A DNA stretch of 64,000 nt from Symbiotaphrina buchneri. Taxonomy: Eukaryota; Ascomycota; Symbiotaphrinales; Symbiotaphrinaceae. The notes beneath the pieces are model-generated. The model was given only the letters and a program-made list of their open reading frames with translations. It made no database searches and had not been told where the DNA came from. Below are positions 23,805-37,794 of the stretch, piece by piece; position 1 is the stretch's first letter; every line of letters starts with the position of its first letter. The stretch covers positions 248,001 through 312,000 of the forward strand of contig BCIG01000016.1 in assembly GCA_001599915.1 (NCBI GenBank), given 5' to 3'. The position numbers and the translations under genes are program-made.

Positions 23805-26062
23805 ATGTGTGGCATATTTGCCTGTCACCAGTACGTCTGCCCAACGGACCGCCGGGTCCTCTGCTTGAAGCTGCTCTCGTTGCGATTGCTGATTGAAGCT
23901 CAGTCACCCTGATGTCCAGCGTTTCAAGCCTACTGCCCTGCGCATGGCCAAGGCGTGAGTGACACCTTCCATGAGGAGGCTTATATACTGAGATTTGTCA
24001 CCTAGTGTTCGGCATAGAGGCCCTGACTGGAGTAAGCATTGATTCTCAGCAGATGTCCTGCCTTTGGTAAAAGAGCTGACATGTTGTTAGGTGGAAACTA
24101 TCTTTCCAAAGACACCAGTATGCAGCGCCATCACCGATCGCGTCCCGGCCCTTCACTTACCCTGAACCTACAGTCCTTGCCCATGAAAGATTGTCCATCG
24201 TTGGAGTCGGTGCGTGTTGGCCAGCCATATCCCTTTCCTACAAACAACTGACGGAAATGGCAGACACTGGTGCCCAACCTCTAGTTAACGATGAGGAGAC
24301 GTTGGCCCTCGCTGTCAATGGCGAGATCTACAACCACAGGATTCTGCGGAAACAACTAAAGCATCCGTACAATTTCAAGACCCACTCCGACTGCGAGGTT
24401 ATCATACCCCTGGTGAGTAGTCTCTAGACTTCTTCCCAAGCATCGTGGTCTAACGCTCCGCCGGTAGTATATTGAGCATGACCTGGATGCGCCGGAGCTG
24501 CTCGATGGGATGTTCTCATGGGTGTTGTATGACAAAACACAGGACAGAACAGTTGCAGCCCGGGACCCTATTGGCGTCACTAGTTTCTACCTCGGTCGAT
24601 CGAGCCAGACTCCCGGGGCCGTTTACTTTGCTTCTGAGTTGAAGTGCTTACATCCAGTCTGCGACAACATAATTGCTTTCCCACCTGGCCATATATACGA
24701 CTCAAAAACCGATTCTCTTACTAGGTACTTCCAGCCAAAGTGGTGGGACCCAGCTAATGTCCCCTCCACACCTATCGATTACAAGCTGCTACGGAGCACC
24801 TTGGAAAAGGCTGTGCGGAAGAGGTTGATGGCAGAAGTGCCCTACGGGGTGCTCCTCTCCGGTGGTTTGGATTCCAGTCTGGTTGCATGCATTGCTCAGA
24901 GAGAGACTCGCCGAGTCGCTGCTCTGCAAAGCGGCGAATCCAACGGTCAGATTGTCGATGCCGAAGATACCAACGAGGGTCTGGTCGGTATAGACGATGA
25001 GAACGAACTGTCTACGGTCACTGCTCTACCCCAGTTGCACTCATTTTCCATAGGCCTCCCGGGGGCTCCGGACACAAAGGCTGCATTGGAAGTGGCAAAG
25101 TTCCTTGGCACAAAGCATCATGCCTTTACTTTTACTATTGAGGACGGCTTGAATGCACTGTCCGATGTGATCTTCCACCTTGAGACGTACGACGTTACCA
25201 CTATTCGCGCGTCCACCCCCATGTTTCTCCTTAGCCGAAAGATTAAGGCGATGGGAGTCAAGATGGTACTGAGTGGCGAAGGGAGCGACGAGATCTTTGG
25301 TGGTTACCTGTACTTCCACGCTGCTCCGAGTAAGGAGGCATTCCACGAGGAGACGGTTCGACGCGTCAAGAATCTACATCTTTCGGACTGTCTCAGGGCG
25401 AACAAGTCGACTTCAGCCTGGGGTGTGGAGGCTAGAGTCCCATTCCTGGACAAGGAGGTGACTTTCCCTTCAGATTTCGTGACAGGACATGCCATACTGA
25501 CAGATGAGCAGTTTTTGGAGGTTGCCATGGCGATAGACCCTTCCGAGAAGATGATTACGAAGGATAGGATAGAGAAATATATCTTGCGGAAGGCCTTCGA
25601 TACAAGTGATGAGCCGGATGCCAAGCCATATCTGCCCGACAATATCCTCTGGCGGCAGAAGGAACAATTCAGTGATGGTGTTGGCTATGGCTGGATCGAT
25701 GCCCTCAAAGATCACGCTGAGCTGCATGTGACGGACGAGCAGATGAAGAACCCCCGTCCGGAATGGGGTGACGACGTCCCTGACACAAAGGAAGCGTAAG
25801 TTGGTTTATTTTAACTAGTCAGTGTGTCCGTACTAAAAGCAACGCAGCTACTGGTACCGCACGATGTTCGATGAACATTTTCCGCCTTATTGTGCGGCCA
25901 CGGTCATGCGATGGAAGCCTACTTGGTCGAAGCAAACTGATCCCAGTGGACGGTATGTAGCGCAGCAGAACACTCTCGTCGTCAGCTGTCTCGGACCGGT
26001 GATGCTGACATGGCCACAGGGCGATTGCAACACATTCGGCAGCCTACGACGGTCAAAAATGA
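23805..26062 (+). CDS. ASN1: Asparagine synthetase (glutamine-hydrolysing)
   Basis: Makes asparagine from aspartate, glutamine and ATP in the cytosol. Ten exons were traced (23805-23830, 23904-23954, 24006-24031, 24091-24117, 24174-24209, 24264-24412, 24468-25457, 25512-25795, 25848-25952, 26020-26062). They join to exactly 578 residues. The N-terminal class-II amidotransferase begins [12 protein letters not shown] with Cys2 as nucleophile, followed by RHRGPDWSG and NGEIYNH. The synthetase domain has the PP-loop [10 protein letters not shown] and [11 protein letters not shown]. It ends [13 protein letters not shown]. The first half is cut into many tiny exons while the synthetase half is nearly intact. 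The intron at 25458-25511 is 54 bases and has no stop in frame. Confidence 0.97.
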
Positions 26063-26848
26063 TTAAGAAAATAAAAGGATCGCTTTGAACAAGGGTTGCA
26101 GAGGGCGATTGCGTTCTTCGCTGGACAGGTAGAAGAGCTCGGCAACCTTTCTGGATGTATTGCATATCCCATCATCTCTTCCAACTTCTACATTTATAGA
26201 GGCGGGTGCCCTGAATGGCTATATCGACAGGGAAGGGCAGGCGATCTAGCATGTGTTGACCGACGGAGCAATTGCCTGCGTGTAAAATAGAATGTTTCGC
26301 CCTGTTTTTCTGTTCTGCTCTTAGGATGGGGGAGGGTGCATAAGCCTAGGGAGAGAGATATATAGAATAGACAAGTCTCGACCATGGAGGTTCAAGACCG
26401 CTCCGGCATGACGTTCGATCAAGGCCACCGACCTAAGGTAGTAGTCCAGTCCTCTGATAGCGCCGTGGAAAGATGAATGTAGGAAGGAAGGAAGCAATTT
26501 CGCAGTTGTTGTCTCGATCCCCTTTGAGACGAGCCCTGGGAGTGCCCGGTGACACTTGTCGCGCGTCGGGATACGAAGTACAAGGGTCCTCGGTTAATTT
26601 CATGTTGCGTCAAGCAATGGCCCCTGCTCCGGTACTTTTATGAGTACGGGAGTACGGAGTAAGGTACGAAGAAGCTACGGGACGGTACGTAGGTACCATA
26701 CCTCTGGACTTCGTACTACGAGTACTCGCTCCCTATCATCATCGCTTCCGTCTTTCCTCCCGACTTTTCCTCTCCTCCTCCATCACCACCTCCATCCCGT
26801 CAACCAATTTTTCTTCCACCGCTCATCCACGATCCCCAAGTCGTCGCC
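26063..26848. promoter_or_regulatory. Porin upstream region
   Basis: Holds the 3' flank of asparagine synthetase and then the porin promoter. A cluster at 26,643-26,703 has AGTACGGAGTAAGGTACG and GTACGTAGGTACCATACC. A strongly CT-rich tract at about 26,725-26,820 leads into the start codon. Confidence 0.55.
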
Positions 26849-28168
26849 ATGTCTGTGCCAGCTTTCGCCGATATCTCCAAGGCGACCAACGATGTGGGTT
26901 CCTCTGTCCCCTTTCATCCGCCCAAGAGCTGCTTCGCCCTGACCCGGTGCCAACTGCTGACGATGGATTGTTTGCCCTCCAGCTCCTGAACAAGGATTTC
27001 TACCATACCGCCGCAGGTGCGCCGTGACAGAAACCTCGAAGACTTTGCTGCCGTCAGGAGCACTAACGATCAAGCAGCCACTCTTGAGGTCAAATCAAAA
27101 GCTCCCAACGGCGTGACCTTCAACGTCAAGGGCAGGACCCCTCATGAGGGCCCCACGGGCGGACAGGTAAGAAGATTCGGTACCGACACCGAGGGGCTCT
27201 GGACTGATGATATGGTGCAGATCGAAGCTAAATATGCGGACGCCCCTACTGGTACATTTCTCAGCTACTTGCATTTCATACTTTGCTCTCCGTTCAGCGC
27301 GTCCAACCAATTCGACCACCAAATCATCCTGAGACCTAGCCATGCAACATTACTGATGTTCTATCGTCGCACAGGCTTGACCCTTACGCAGGCATGGACC
27401 ACGCTCAATGCGCTCGATACCAAGATTGAGCTCGACAACACCATCGCTAAGGGGTTCAAAGCGGAGGTCTTGACCCAGTTCCTCCCCAGTACCCAGTCCA
27501 AGGGCGCCAAAGTCAACCTCTACTTCAAACAGTCCAATTTCAATGCCCGTGCGTTCTTTGACCTCCTGAAGGGTCCTACTGCCAACGTCGACGCTGTCCT
27601 TGGTCACGATGGCTTTCTCGTGGGCGCTGAGGCCGGCTATGATGTACAGAAGGCCGCCATCACCAAGTATTCTGCTGCCGTTGGCTATACTGTGCCGGAA
27701 TACACAGCGGCCATCACCGCCACTAACAACCTGAGCGTCTTCTCCGCCTCTTATTACCACCGGGTCAATACGCAGGTTGAGGCAGGTGCGAAGGCCACCT
27801 GGGACTCAAAAAGCAGCAACACCGTGGGATTGGAGGTAGCTAGCAAATATCGTCTGGATCCTACTTCGTTTGCAAAGGTATGGTTTCCCATGCGCGACTT
27901 ATCAGCGGCGCAATGCGGTCAATAACATGGCTATCTTTGCTGACTCCTTCCGTGATTTCCTCCTAGGCCAAAATCAACGACCGCGGCATTGCCGCACTCG
28001 CGTACAATGTGCTCCTGCGTCCCGGTGTCACGCTCGGTCTAGGTGCTTCTTTTGATACGCAGAACCTTAACGAGGCAGCCCACAAGGTACGGTGGCCCGC
28101 TAAAGATCTAACCCAGAGACTGACCAGCTCCGGTTTAGGTTGGTGCCAGCTTCACTTTCGAGGCGTAG
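26849..28168 (+). CDS. POR1: Mitochondrial outer-membrane porin (VDAC)
   Basis: A 19-strand beta-barrel channel for metabolites and ATP/ADP across the mitochondrial outer membrane. Seven exons (26849-26893, 26983-27016, 27078-27166, 27221-27251, 27375-27877, 27967-28086, 28139-28168) join to exactly 283 residues, the canonical VDAC length. The start MSVPAFADISKATND, LLNKDFYHT, VNLYFKQ, GLTLTQAWTT and the end KVGASFTFEA are typical. Introns at 27167-27220 (54 bases) and 27252-27374 (123 bases) are both multiples of three with no in-frame stop. Convergent with a mitochondrial J-protein gene 200 bases away. Confidence 0.97.
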
Positions 28169-28368
28169 AAACAGAACGAGACAGTCATTGGTGATAGACC
28201 TTCAAAGGTACCCCATCGCCAAGAAAATCCTCCAGCGTTCTCTCCTTGCGGATCCCTTTACGGGTACTCAAGTGAAAGATGTTGTTGGGTCGCAACCTCG
28301 GAAGAATTTACTTGAACCTTAAGATCTGTACATCTATCCTGTATTCAGAGATTAACCATCGGTAAAGG

Positions 28369-29241
28369 TCACTTCGTCGTCTTCTGTGCTTCGCGGTCAT
28401 TTGCCCTGCTAGAGTTGCTGTGGTATAGTATCCCTGGTAATAGGATCGCCAGTGAGATTATCCCGCCCACAAATATGAAATTCATAAACACACTCCCCCC
28501 GCCCTCGACCGGCATATACTCGTCGGAGAGGCGTCTCCGCCGGCGCTTGTCCTGCTCGACCTGCGTCCTGAAATGACCCTCCCGATCAAAATGTGGTACG
28601 TCGTCGTTAAGGCCAGCTTGTGCACCTGCAGGGCCGAATCCACCACCACGGGAGGATGCCGAGGCATGGTTGGACCCGGCAGTCTCAGCCTGTGATTGAC
28701 GTTTCTTCCCCTGAGCACCCCAGCCACCACTGCGGTAGAAACTTGGCGGGGGCCCATGAAACCGAGTCCGCCTCCGACTCAGGCCACTCGCCGGGCGGCC
28801 ACCGGCAGGGCCGCTGGAGAAGTGCGATCCGCGATCCGCGGGGTGAGCATGGTGAGTCGTGTGCCGAAGCTCCTGATCGTACTTTTCCCGCTTGTTTGGG
28901 CTGCCCAGAACGGCGTAGGCTTCGGACAGCTTGACGAACCGGCCAGCCGCTTCTGGATCGTTGGGGTTGCGGTCAGGATGATGCGCCTTGGAGAGGGCGT
29001 AAAATTGTCTGTTTGAGCCACCGAGAGGTCAGCACGCAGAGTCGCTGTTGCAGTTCCGGATCCAAGGGACGCCTCACTTCTTGACTTCGGCCAACGTCGC
29101 CGAGGGCTGTATGCCCAGGGTCTGGTAGTGGCTCTCATTGTCCGCGAGCCGGGAAGTGGAGGTATGAAAGTGGTTCAGCCAACGGCAGCGCGCTGGCCCA
29201 ACGAAGCCCGGATGGCTACAGAGACGCAAAAGGGGTCTCAT
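28369..29241 (-). CDS. Mitochondrial J-domain protein with C-terminal membrane span
   Basis: A DnaJ co-chaperone of 267 residues from two exons (29241-29078 and 29008-28369). The N-terminus MRPLLRLCSHPGF has no acidic residues and several Arg, like a mitochondrial presequence. It is followed by the J domain: SHYQTLGIQPSATLAEVKKQ, then the catalytic HPD in KAHHPDRNPNDPEAA, and FVKLSEAYAVLGS. A Gly/Ser/Arg-rich linker and a single hydrophobic span (FVGGIISLAILLPGILY) close the protein. This layout resembles DNAJC30-like or other single-span mitochondrial J-proteins. The precise orthologue is not clear. Divergent to methionine aminopeptidase 2. Confidence 0.85.
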
Positions 29242-29654
29242 GCCTCATACTTAACGGGCTGTGTCTCAATCCAGCGTAGACGGTCAGATGGATGATGCAA
29301 GAACCACCATCTCATGAACCGAGAACAACAACAGTCTGGCGCATTATAGCCAGCAAGAGTCGTGGTAGTTGCAGTCTCCGCAGTAATACGGAGTGGCAAG
29401 CACAGCAGTTGTATTTTGGAACTTGGAAGAAGGTATCCCAGGAGCAAGATTCAAGTGTGTCGTGCGTACTGGATCTACGGAGGAGGAGTACGAAACACGG
29501 TGGGTTGGTGCATGACGTCTCGGCTACCGTGAAGGTACCGTAGTCTGTACCTTAAAACGTCCCGCTCGGTGCTCCAAAACTTAGGTACGGAGATTTCTTT
29601 TCCTCTCCGTCACACTCCTCTCTAATCGCTCACCACGCAGCTGGTCACACAATC
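29242..29654. promoter_or_regulatory. Divergent promoter, J-protein / MetAP2
   Basis: A 413-base shared region. Contains AATACGGAGTGG near 29,386, GAAGGTACCGTAG near 29,531, TGTACCTTAAAACG and TTAGGTACGGAG near 29,581, then a short CT-rich stretch before the MetAP2 start. Confidence 0.55.
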
Positions 29655-31857
<2,203 letters not shown>

Positions 31858-33227
31858 TTACACATGAGCCCATCCGTTCGAGATCAAGACTTGCATTTCA
31901 TTGATGAGACAATAGATACCTGGCTCAACGGAAGCCTGCGCATTCTCCCAAGTCGCTAACTTTCTTCGTACTGACCTTTTCCGGAACCAAGTGGTCGTTA
32001 GCCACCTGCGCAGTCTATTCTCCCAGGCTCCCCAGAAAAGGTTAAAGGCCGGGACCCAGGTGGGTCCATTGTGCACAACATTGTATGCCTGGACGTTGTA
32101 ACCCACGCGGACACTGGGATTCACGTAGACCCCTCGAAGCGGCCGGAGCGGATTGTCCGCATGGATTAAGCAGCACTCGGACGCCTCCAGATGATGTTCC
32201 GCCAACGTATCTGGGATACCACGGAAGCGTAGGGGAGCCAATTGGTCATAGAAGGGCGAGGCATCCATGAGGACTGGTGAAGGTGCTCGTTAGTGAATTG
32301 ATTTGAGGCCTTATGTGAACGCCAGAAGAATTGAAGAAACAAACAGAAATCGGGGGTGGACGGGCGTGCTGCTCACCCATTCCATTCCAGCAGCTCTGTA
32401 CCGGTACCGCTCGCCCTTCCTTTATTGCCTCTCTCGATGCGCGAGATCTGAAGTATGGCCAGGTCTGCATGAGCGGTTCGTCACCCTCGGAGTCTCGGAG
32501 CGCAAAAGTATCGTAAAAATAAGGAGGCTGAGCAAAATCCAGCGAGCAAGCGGCCGCATAGCGTCCGTCGTTCGTGCTGAGCAACCTGAGAACATCCTCT
32601 GACTTGAGACTGTAAGCAGAGCGCTGGTAGGACGACCGCATCTAGACATACCGTAAATACCACGTCGTTTAGAAACAACACCTTGTCAAAGACGACCCCG
32701 TCTTTGGCCAGTTCCTCCATGGGTCGCAAAGAGAGGTTGCGTAGTCGGGCCAGGTAAGGAATCCTTCTTAGTTCCATTCTGCCTCGGGGAGTCATGACCC
32801 AACCGGAGCCGGCTGGAGCTTTATTGATCTCGTCATCGTGGGTAGTCTCATCGAGTCGTATGGTGCGGGAGGATCCAACTTTGGCCAGTTCGCGGTCTAG
32901 TAGGCCTAAGGCGCCCTTGGAGTCGTCCCAGCTGCCACTCTCATAGACTGACACATAGACGTTGCTCGGCCCCAAGACCTGGACCAAATCCAGCAGCGCA
33001 GCATTCCAATGGCTTCTCAAGATCCGCTCATTGTTCCAGTGAGTGCTAGCTACGAAAATGGTCTGGTTCCGTCGAGCGACATTCAGAGCGGCAACGTCAG
33101 AGGGAAGGTCGGATCGAGCCAAGGCGCGTCGGCACTTGAGGACTTCGAACGAGCTCCAAAGGAAAAGGATTAGGAGGAGAGCTTTAAGCAGGGGCGACCT
33201 CGTCCAGCGGCGGAATGCCCTGGCCAT
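31858..33227 (-). CDS. CAP59/CMT1-type alpha-1,3-mannosyltransferase
   Basis: A Golgi type-II membrane glycosyltransferase of the cryptococcal mannosyltransferase family (CAP59_mtransfer). It has a short basic N-terminus, a signal-anchor (LLKALLLILFLWSSFEVL), and then family blocks: IFVASTHWNNERILRSHWN, VYVSVYESGSWDD, DKVLFLNDVVFT, YAAACSLDFAQPPYFYDTFA, LMQTWPYFRS, LRFRGIPDTLAEHHLEASECC and VRVGYN. It ends CLINEMQVLISNGWAHV. The second intron (GTGAGC after CWNGM, acceptor CACCAG before TCCTCATG) is clear. The first junction, just after DVVFT near 32,652, does not resolve with a normal-length intron in frame (see findings). Function in glycan mannosylation is inferred from family. Confidence 0.85.
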
Positions 33228-33238
33228 GCGCTGCCAGC

Positions 33239-33308
33239 GGCAAGGAAGAGAGGGAGACGAGGAGAATAGGAGAGGGGATGGGAGAGGAGAGGGAAGATAA
33301 GGAGAAAG
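33239..33308 (-). promoter_or_regulatory. CT-rich tract upstream of the mannosyltransferase
   Basis: Nearly uninterrupted purines on the plus strand (GGAAGAGAGGGAGACGAGGA and on) make a pyrimidine tract on the coding strand, just upstream of the start at 33227. CT-rich tracts are common in fungal promoters and 5' leaders. Its role here is inferred. Confidence 0.5.
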
Positions 33309-33818
33309 AAGGCAAAGGATGGACGGTGACGGAGCAGTAAGGCAAGGTAAGGTTAGGTACCTTGGGTATTATTTGTATTGAATGAACCTTTAGAAGAAGG
33401 TGAAGGATGGGAAAATAGCAAAGCAGCTTCATTCAGATAAGAAGGTCCCAAGCTAGCTCCAGGTCTTATCGATCCAAAATAGGTCAGGTAAGGGAAGGTA
33501 AGAAGGTACCTAGGTAATCTTACCTTGCCTACCAGGCTACCTCAGGTACACGTCGAGACGTCAAGCTAACAAGACACGACAGCCAGGGGGCAACTCTCAT
33601 TGGCGACCAAAGCACTCTCTCGGGGTACGTCGTATTCGCACCTTCGAAATAAAACACTGGGACCCCGTTCCTCCTACCCTTCTACCTTCCATTTCCCCTC
33701 CCTCACTTCAAGTCAATCAACGTTGCTCATAGGTGGGGATCACGCCATAATCCACGGCATCATCCATCCACATCTGACTAGACTCGGCCATTGCACGTTC
33801 GTTTGAAGACCCACGGCC
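33309..33818. promoter_or_regulatory. Divergent promoter with AAGGTA/TACCTT cluster
   Basis: Upstream region between the mannosyltransferase and the desaturase. GCAAGGTAAGGTTAGGTACC lies at about 33,342. A second dense block lies at 33,481-33,550, with AGAAGGTACCTAGGTAATC and TTACCTTGCC. Confidence 0.55.
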
Positions 33819-35150
33819 ATGCCGACCTCAGTCGCTACCGCAACCACCACCCTCGAGGGTCAATCACGGCCCAGGCGCTCAGTCACGGATGCCTATCCTT
33901 CACCGACGCTCGTTCCTGCCGCTGCACCTACTCCATCCTCTCCTGCTAAGGTAGAGAAAGAGTTTTTTTGGACATATACAGAAGAACCTCATCGAACTAG
34001 AAGACACGCCATCATCAAAGCTCATCCTGAGGTTCGTGTGTGAACCTACCCCACTGCGGCGACCCGCTGCGGTGCCCCATTTCCCGTCTGACGAAGCATT
34101 CAGGTCACGAAACTCTGTGGGCCGGAGCCGGCAACAAAATACTGTGTATTTGCGGTTGTGTTGTTGCAGCTCTGGTGCGCCTATCTCTTGCGAAATGTGT
34201 CCGTCATGTCCCCGACGTTCCTCATGACGGCCTATGTTGTGGGAGCCACAGCAAACCAAAACCTCTTCCTGGCCATACATGAAATCTCTCACAACCTTGC
34301 TTTTCGGTCCCCTCTTGCCAACCGCCTATTTGCTGTTTTCGCCAATCTGCCCATTGGCGTACCATACAGCGCATCTTTCAGGGTGAGATAATGCTGGGAT
34401 CTTCCTTGTATGGCCTGCAGCTGACGGCTTCATATCCAAAAGCCCTACCATTTGACCCACCACAAATCTCTTGGGGTCGACGGACTCGATACAGACCTCC
34501 CCACCTCACTCGAGGCAGTCTTTCTGGATTCCTTACTGGGCAAGGCGTTCTTCTGCACCTTCCAGATATTCTTCTACGCCCTACGACCTATGATGGTATA
34601 TCAGCTTCCATTCACACCCATCCACCTGATCAATATTCTTGTTCAGCTCTGTTTTGATTACTGTCTTGTCCGGTTTCTAGGTGGACGCGCTCTTGTCTAT
34701 CTGCTATTGAGCTCATTCCTGGCCGGCTCTTTACACCCTTGCGCCGGACATTTCATTGCTGAGCATTACGTCTTTGAGAAGCCGTCGCCGGCTTGCAATA
34801 ATGGCGCCGGCCTGGCGCCTCTTCCTGAGACGTATTCATACTATGGTGTATTGAACTTCTTCACGTATAACGTGGGCCTACATAACGAACATCATGATTT
34901 TCCGGCCGTTCCCTGGACTAGGTTGCCGATATTGCATGACATAGCTAAGGAATTCTACATCGACCTACCTCAACACAAAAGTTGGACACTCGTCATCTGG
35001 CAATTCATATTAGACGGACGGGTAGGCTTGTGGTGCAGAGTCAAAAGGAGCGAGGGTGGACGAAGAGTAGGAGCTGGTCAGAAAGGTTGGAAATCCGAGG
35101 AATTGGGCGCGAACGAAGCTCCAGGCAAAGCTATCCCCGGGGTCAAATGA
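33819..35150 (+). CDS. Sphingolipid delta-4 desaturase
   Basis: An ER membrane di-iron enzyme that places the delta-4 double bond in (dihydro)ceramide, part of the glucosylceramide branch. Three exons (33819-34031, 34104-34382, 34443-35150) give 399 residues. The lipid-desaturase N-terminal signature is in EEPHRTRRHAIIKAHPEV. All three His boxes are present: HEISH, HLTHH and HNEHHDFP. Hydrophobic spans lie between them (SPTFLMTAYVVGATA and LPFTPIHLINILVQLCFDY). A hydrophilic C-terminal tail of about 35 residues is longer than I expect for the family core. The split of exon 2 from exon 3 falls inside the second His-box region (SFR / PYHLTHH). Confidence 0.95.
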
Positions 35151-35705
35151 TGGACTACAATCACAGCAGTGACAATCCACCGATAATGGCAACTCTGATC
35201 CAGTTGCGTGATTCTGGCTGTAACCGTGGCCACGCAGTTGTGTTATCGAGTCCCCCCGATGGACAGGTTCAGGAGCAGCTTCTTAACGAAGAGGAAGCGG
35301 GTGTATAACTGCCACAATCGATGCTGCATCCTACGAATAGGTGACACGGTCGGTCGCGGAGCCGCTCTTGTTTGTTCGTGACTGGAGTGCTCCAGTCCGG
35401 CGCGGTGGGAGCCTGGAGATCATCAACGAGGTCGAGATGAGCTTCGAAACCGGGACATCTTAATTGTTTCGGAAACTACAAGAGTTGTCCCACCACCTGC
35501 GTCTCGCCGACGAGGGTGGAGAAGGTAGTGTTACTCGAATCCAATTGAACGCACCAGAAGTCAAGTCGAACCACGCCGTTCCTCAAGCCATCCATGCACA
35601 AGGAGACGGAAAACACTTCTTCCAGAAAGGGCCAGTGTGGTACAACGACGCAATTGCTCCTCTCCCTCGGGACCCATGCGGCAAGAACCAAGATACTAGC
35701 GAACA
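35151..35705. other. Convergent gap, nothing recognised
   Basis: Between the desaturase and VAP 3' ends. Small open frames exist but have no family resemblance. There is no AAGGTA/TACCTT cluster. Confidence 0.55.
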
Positions 35706-36947
35706 TTAGAAAAACAGATAGGCAATGAGAAAACTAAGCAAGCAGAGGGCCGCGACGATCTGAACCGACACACCCTCGGCGGGCTGCTGTAGCACCCCCA
35801 ATCCAGTCGTGCCGGTAGTTATCCGCTCCTTTGCATCTTGCGTGACTGCCCCGCCTTTCCGTTGCCGTAGACCCTGCTCCTCTGCCTGTTGTCGCAGCTG
35901 CGAGATAGTAGCCTTTGCTTCTGCCAACTGGGCTTTGAGTTCATCGGTAGATGTGGGAATGGCACTAGTTATGCTAGCCACGGTCGAAGAAAGTGTAGAG
36001 GGCCTGTCTGGTGTCGCCGGATTGTTCGCGGAAGCGACGGCATCACCGAGATGCTTGTTGTCGGAGGGTCGAGATTCCGGCTTCGAAACAGCACCGACTG
36101 CTGAGGTGCTCGATGACCGATGTTGGGGAGTAACGGCTTCCGGAGATGGCGAACTATACGCTGGAAGCTCCGAGCTCTGAGCATCGTCCCCATGCTGCAG
36201 GATGTTAACTGCTCGTCCTCTGACAGCCAAAGCTGGACTACTGACCAGGCCATTGACACCTGTTGAGGCAGTACCGTTTGCCCCTTCTGCTGGGAGAAAA
36301 TTGACACGAATCCTCTTCTCCATGACGGACTCCTTCGAGGTCTTCTCCACATGTTGCCACTGTCGCCATGAGCACCAGGAAACACATCAGGTCAGGGAGG
36401 GACATACGATAGACGCAACATTTGAGAACTCTCTATCTGCAGTGATGGCGACAGACTGAACCAAGAATTTATCTCGACACCTGGCGTCCAGGGGAGGGTC
36501 TTCCTTCATGGCTTGAAGTAGGACTACAACAATAAGCGATGGCATAAAACTGACCGGTTGTGGACAATTGCGTACCTTGGACTTCTACCTCCTTGCCTGC
36601 TTCAATCCGTCCGGAATTGGGACGAACGCAGTACCTGCTTACTCAGTAGCTGTCCCTGCGCCGGTCCAGGAAGGATAGCTTACTGTTTAGGGGCTGTAGT
36701 TTTGACCTTTCCGTATACATTTGGTCAGAGACGTGGTCGAGGACTAAAAGGCTAGCATTGCCGAGCAGGGCAGCTCACCTTGAAAGCGACGGGATCGCTG
36801 TTTGGATTGTGCAGGCGAAGGATTTGGGAGACCTCATGAGTGAACGGGCCTGGGAAGCGCGTGAGATGGAGAGTGCGCGCCAGCAAACGGAACAGGGAGA
36901 AGCTTACGGCGGAAGCCAAGCTCAACGGGGTCAATATCGAGCGACAT
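35706..36947 (-). CDS. SCS2: VAP / Scs2 ER membrane-contact protein
   Basis: A tail-anchored ER protein whose MSP domain binds FFAT-motif proteins at contact sites with plasma membrane and other organelles. A 40-base first exon (36947-36908) encodes MSLDIDPVELGFR. It is followed by RPFTHEVSQILRLHNPNSD, where the Leu/Asn-rich strand is typical of the MSP fold. Next come YCVRPNSGRIEAGKEVEVQ and EDPPLDARCRDKFLVQSV. The 35706-36350 part has a Ser/Pro-rich linker, a short coiled coil (TDELKAQLAEAKATISQLRQ) and a C-terminal span, VQIVAALCLLSFLIAYLFF, ending the protein. At least four introns. Family assignment is secure. Confidence 0.93.
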
Positions 36948-37794
36948 GGTGTTTGAAATGGGTTTGGCGGACGGCAGGAGATTTCGAAGTGTGGGCAGAT
37001 AGGTAGATTATCTGTAGACTTGAGGTTCCGATGGAAGTGAAGGCGCGGCTGTGATGACGCAAAGGGGGGAGTCGTGCCGACGGTGGCCTTTCCAGCGACT
37101 TTCGTGCCGCGCTCGGAAGCAATGTACGAGTGCCAGAGTATGGGGATGGAGTCAGGAGGATGGGGAGGATATGCCGTGAAAGGCGCTTGACTGGAGTGAT
37201 GATGCAGTGGTTATATTTCGTACGAAGTCGGTGGGAACGATGTGGAAAGAAGGGTAAGGTTACTAATGTTGGTAGGTAGGTACCTTCCTCGTAGGTACGC
37301 TTAGGTGATAGTGATAGGTGGTGAGGAGGTACTCCGTTTGCTATGCCACTTACCTTACCCTGCGCGTACCTAGCTCGCTACCTTGCCTTGCCGTACCTAC
37401 CTTACCTTACCTTAATATCTACAGCTACCGGTACTACTCCCCCGAGCCCCGTATGCTGTCACATACCTTCATCATCTCAGAAGTGAGGCAGTCAAGAACG
37501 CTTCAAGTAGGCAGAACAGATTCTACCTCCTTACCCTTTCAGCCCGTCTCTCCCAGCTTCTCGACGTCACCCCTCTACCCCGTACACGAAGCTTCCACCA
37601 TACACTCTTTATCTGCTTACTTCTCAACCCACTGCGAAGTCGCACCACAGCCCCCAGCTGCCTACCTACACAACTCGAACTCATCTTGCTGGATTCTCTG
37701 CTCCGTCTATTCTGGGCACGTAAAATACTACAACACTCACGGCCCTAGGCCCACTGACTGTGCTTTCGTGCGTTTCGCCCGGTCACTCTACGAA
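36948..37794. promoter_or_regulatory. Divergent promoter with AAGGTA/TACCTT cluster
   Basis: Shared upstream region of VAP (-) and the UBX gene (+). Dense words at 37,252-37,300 (GTAGGTAGGTACCTTCC) and 37,328-37,416 (GAGGTACTCCG near its left end and CTACCTTACCTTACCTTAAT at its right end). A long CT-rich leader follows to the UBX start. Confidence 0.55.

Noticed and set aside
31858-35150. Mannosyltransferase plus desaturase as a biosynthetic cluster
   Set aside because: They are common housekeeping membrane-biogenesis genes. Neighbours are unrelated, and no tailoring enzymes, synthase or cluster regulator is present.
35464-35709. 81-codon plus-strand frame next to VAP
   Set aside because: No family resemblance. 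It sits in a convergent gap and touches the VAP stop codon.
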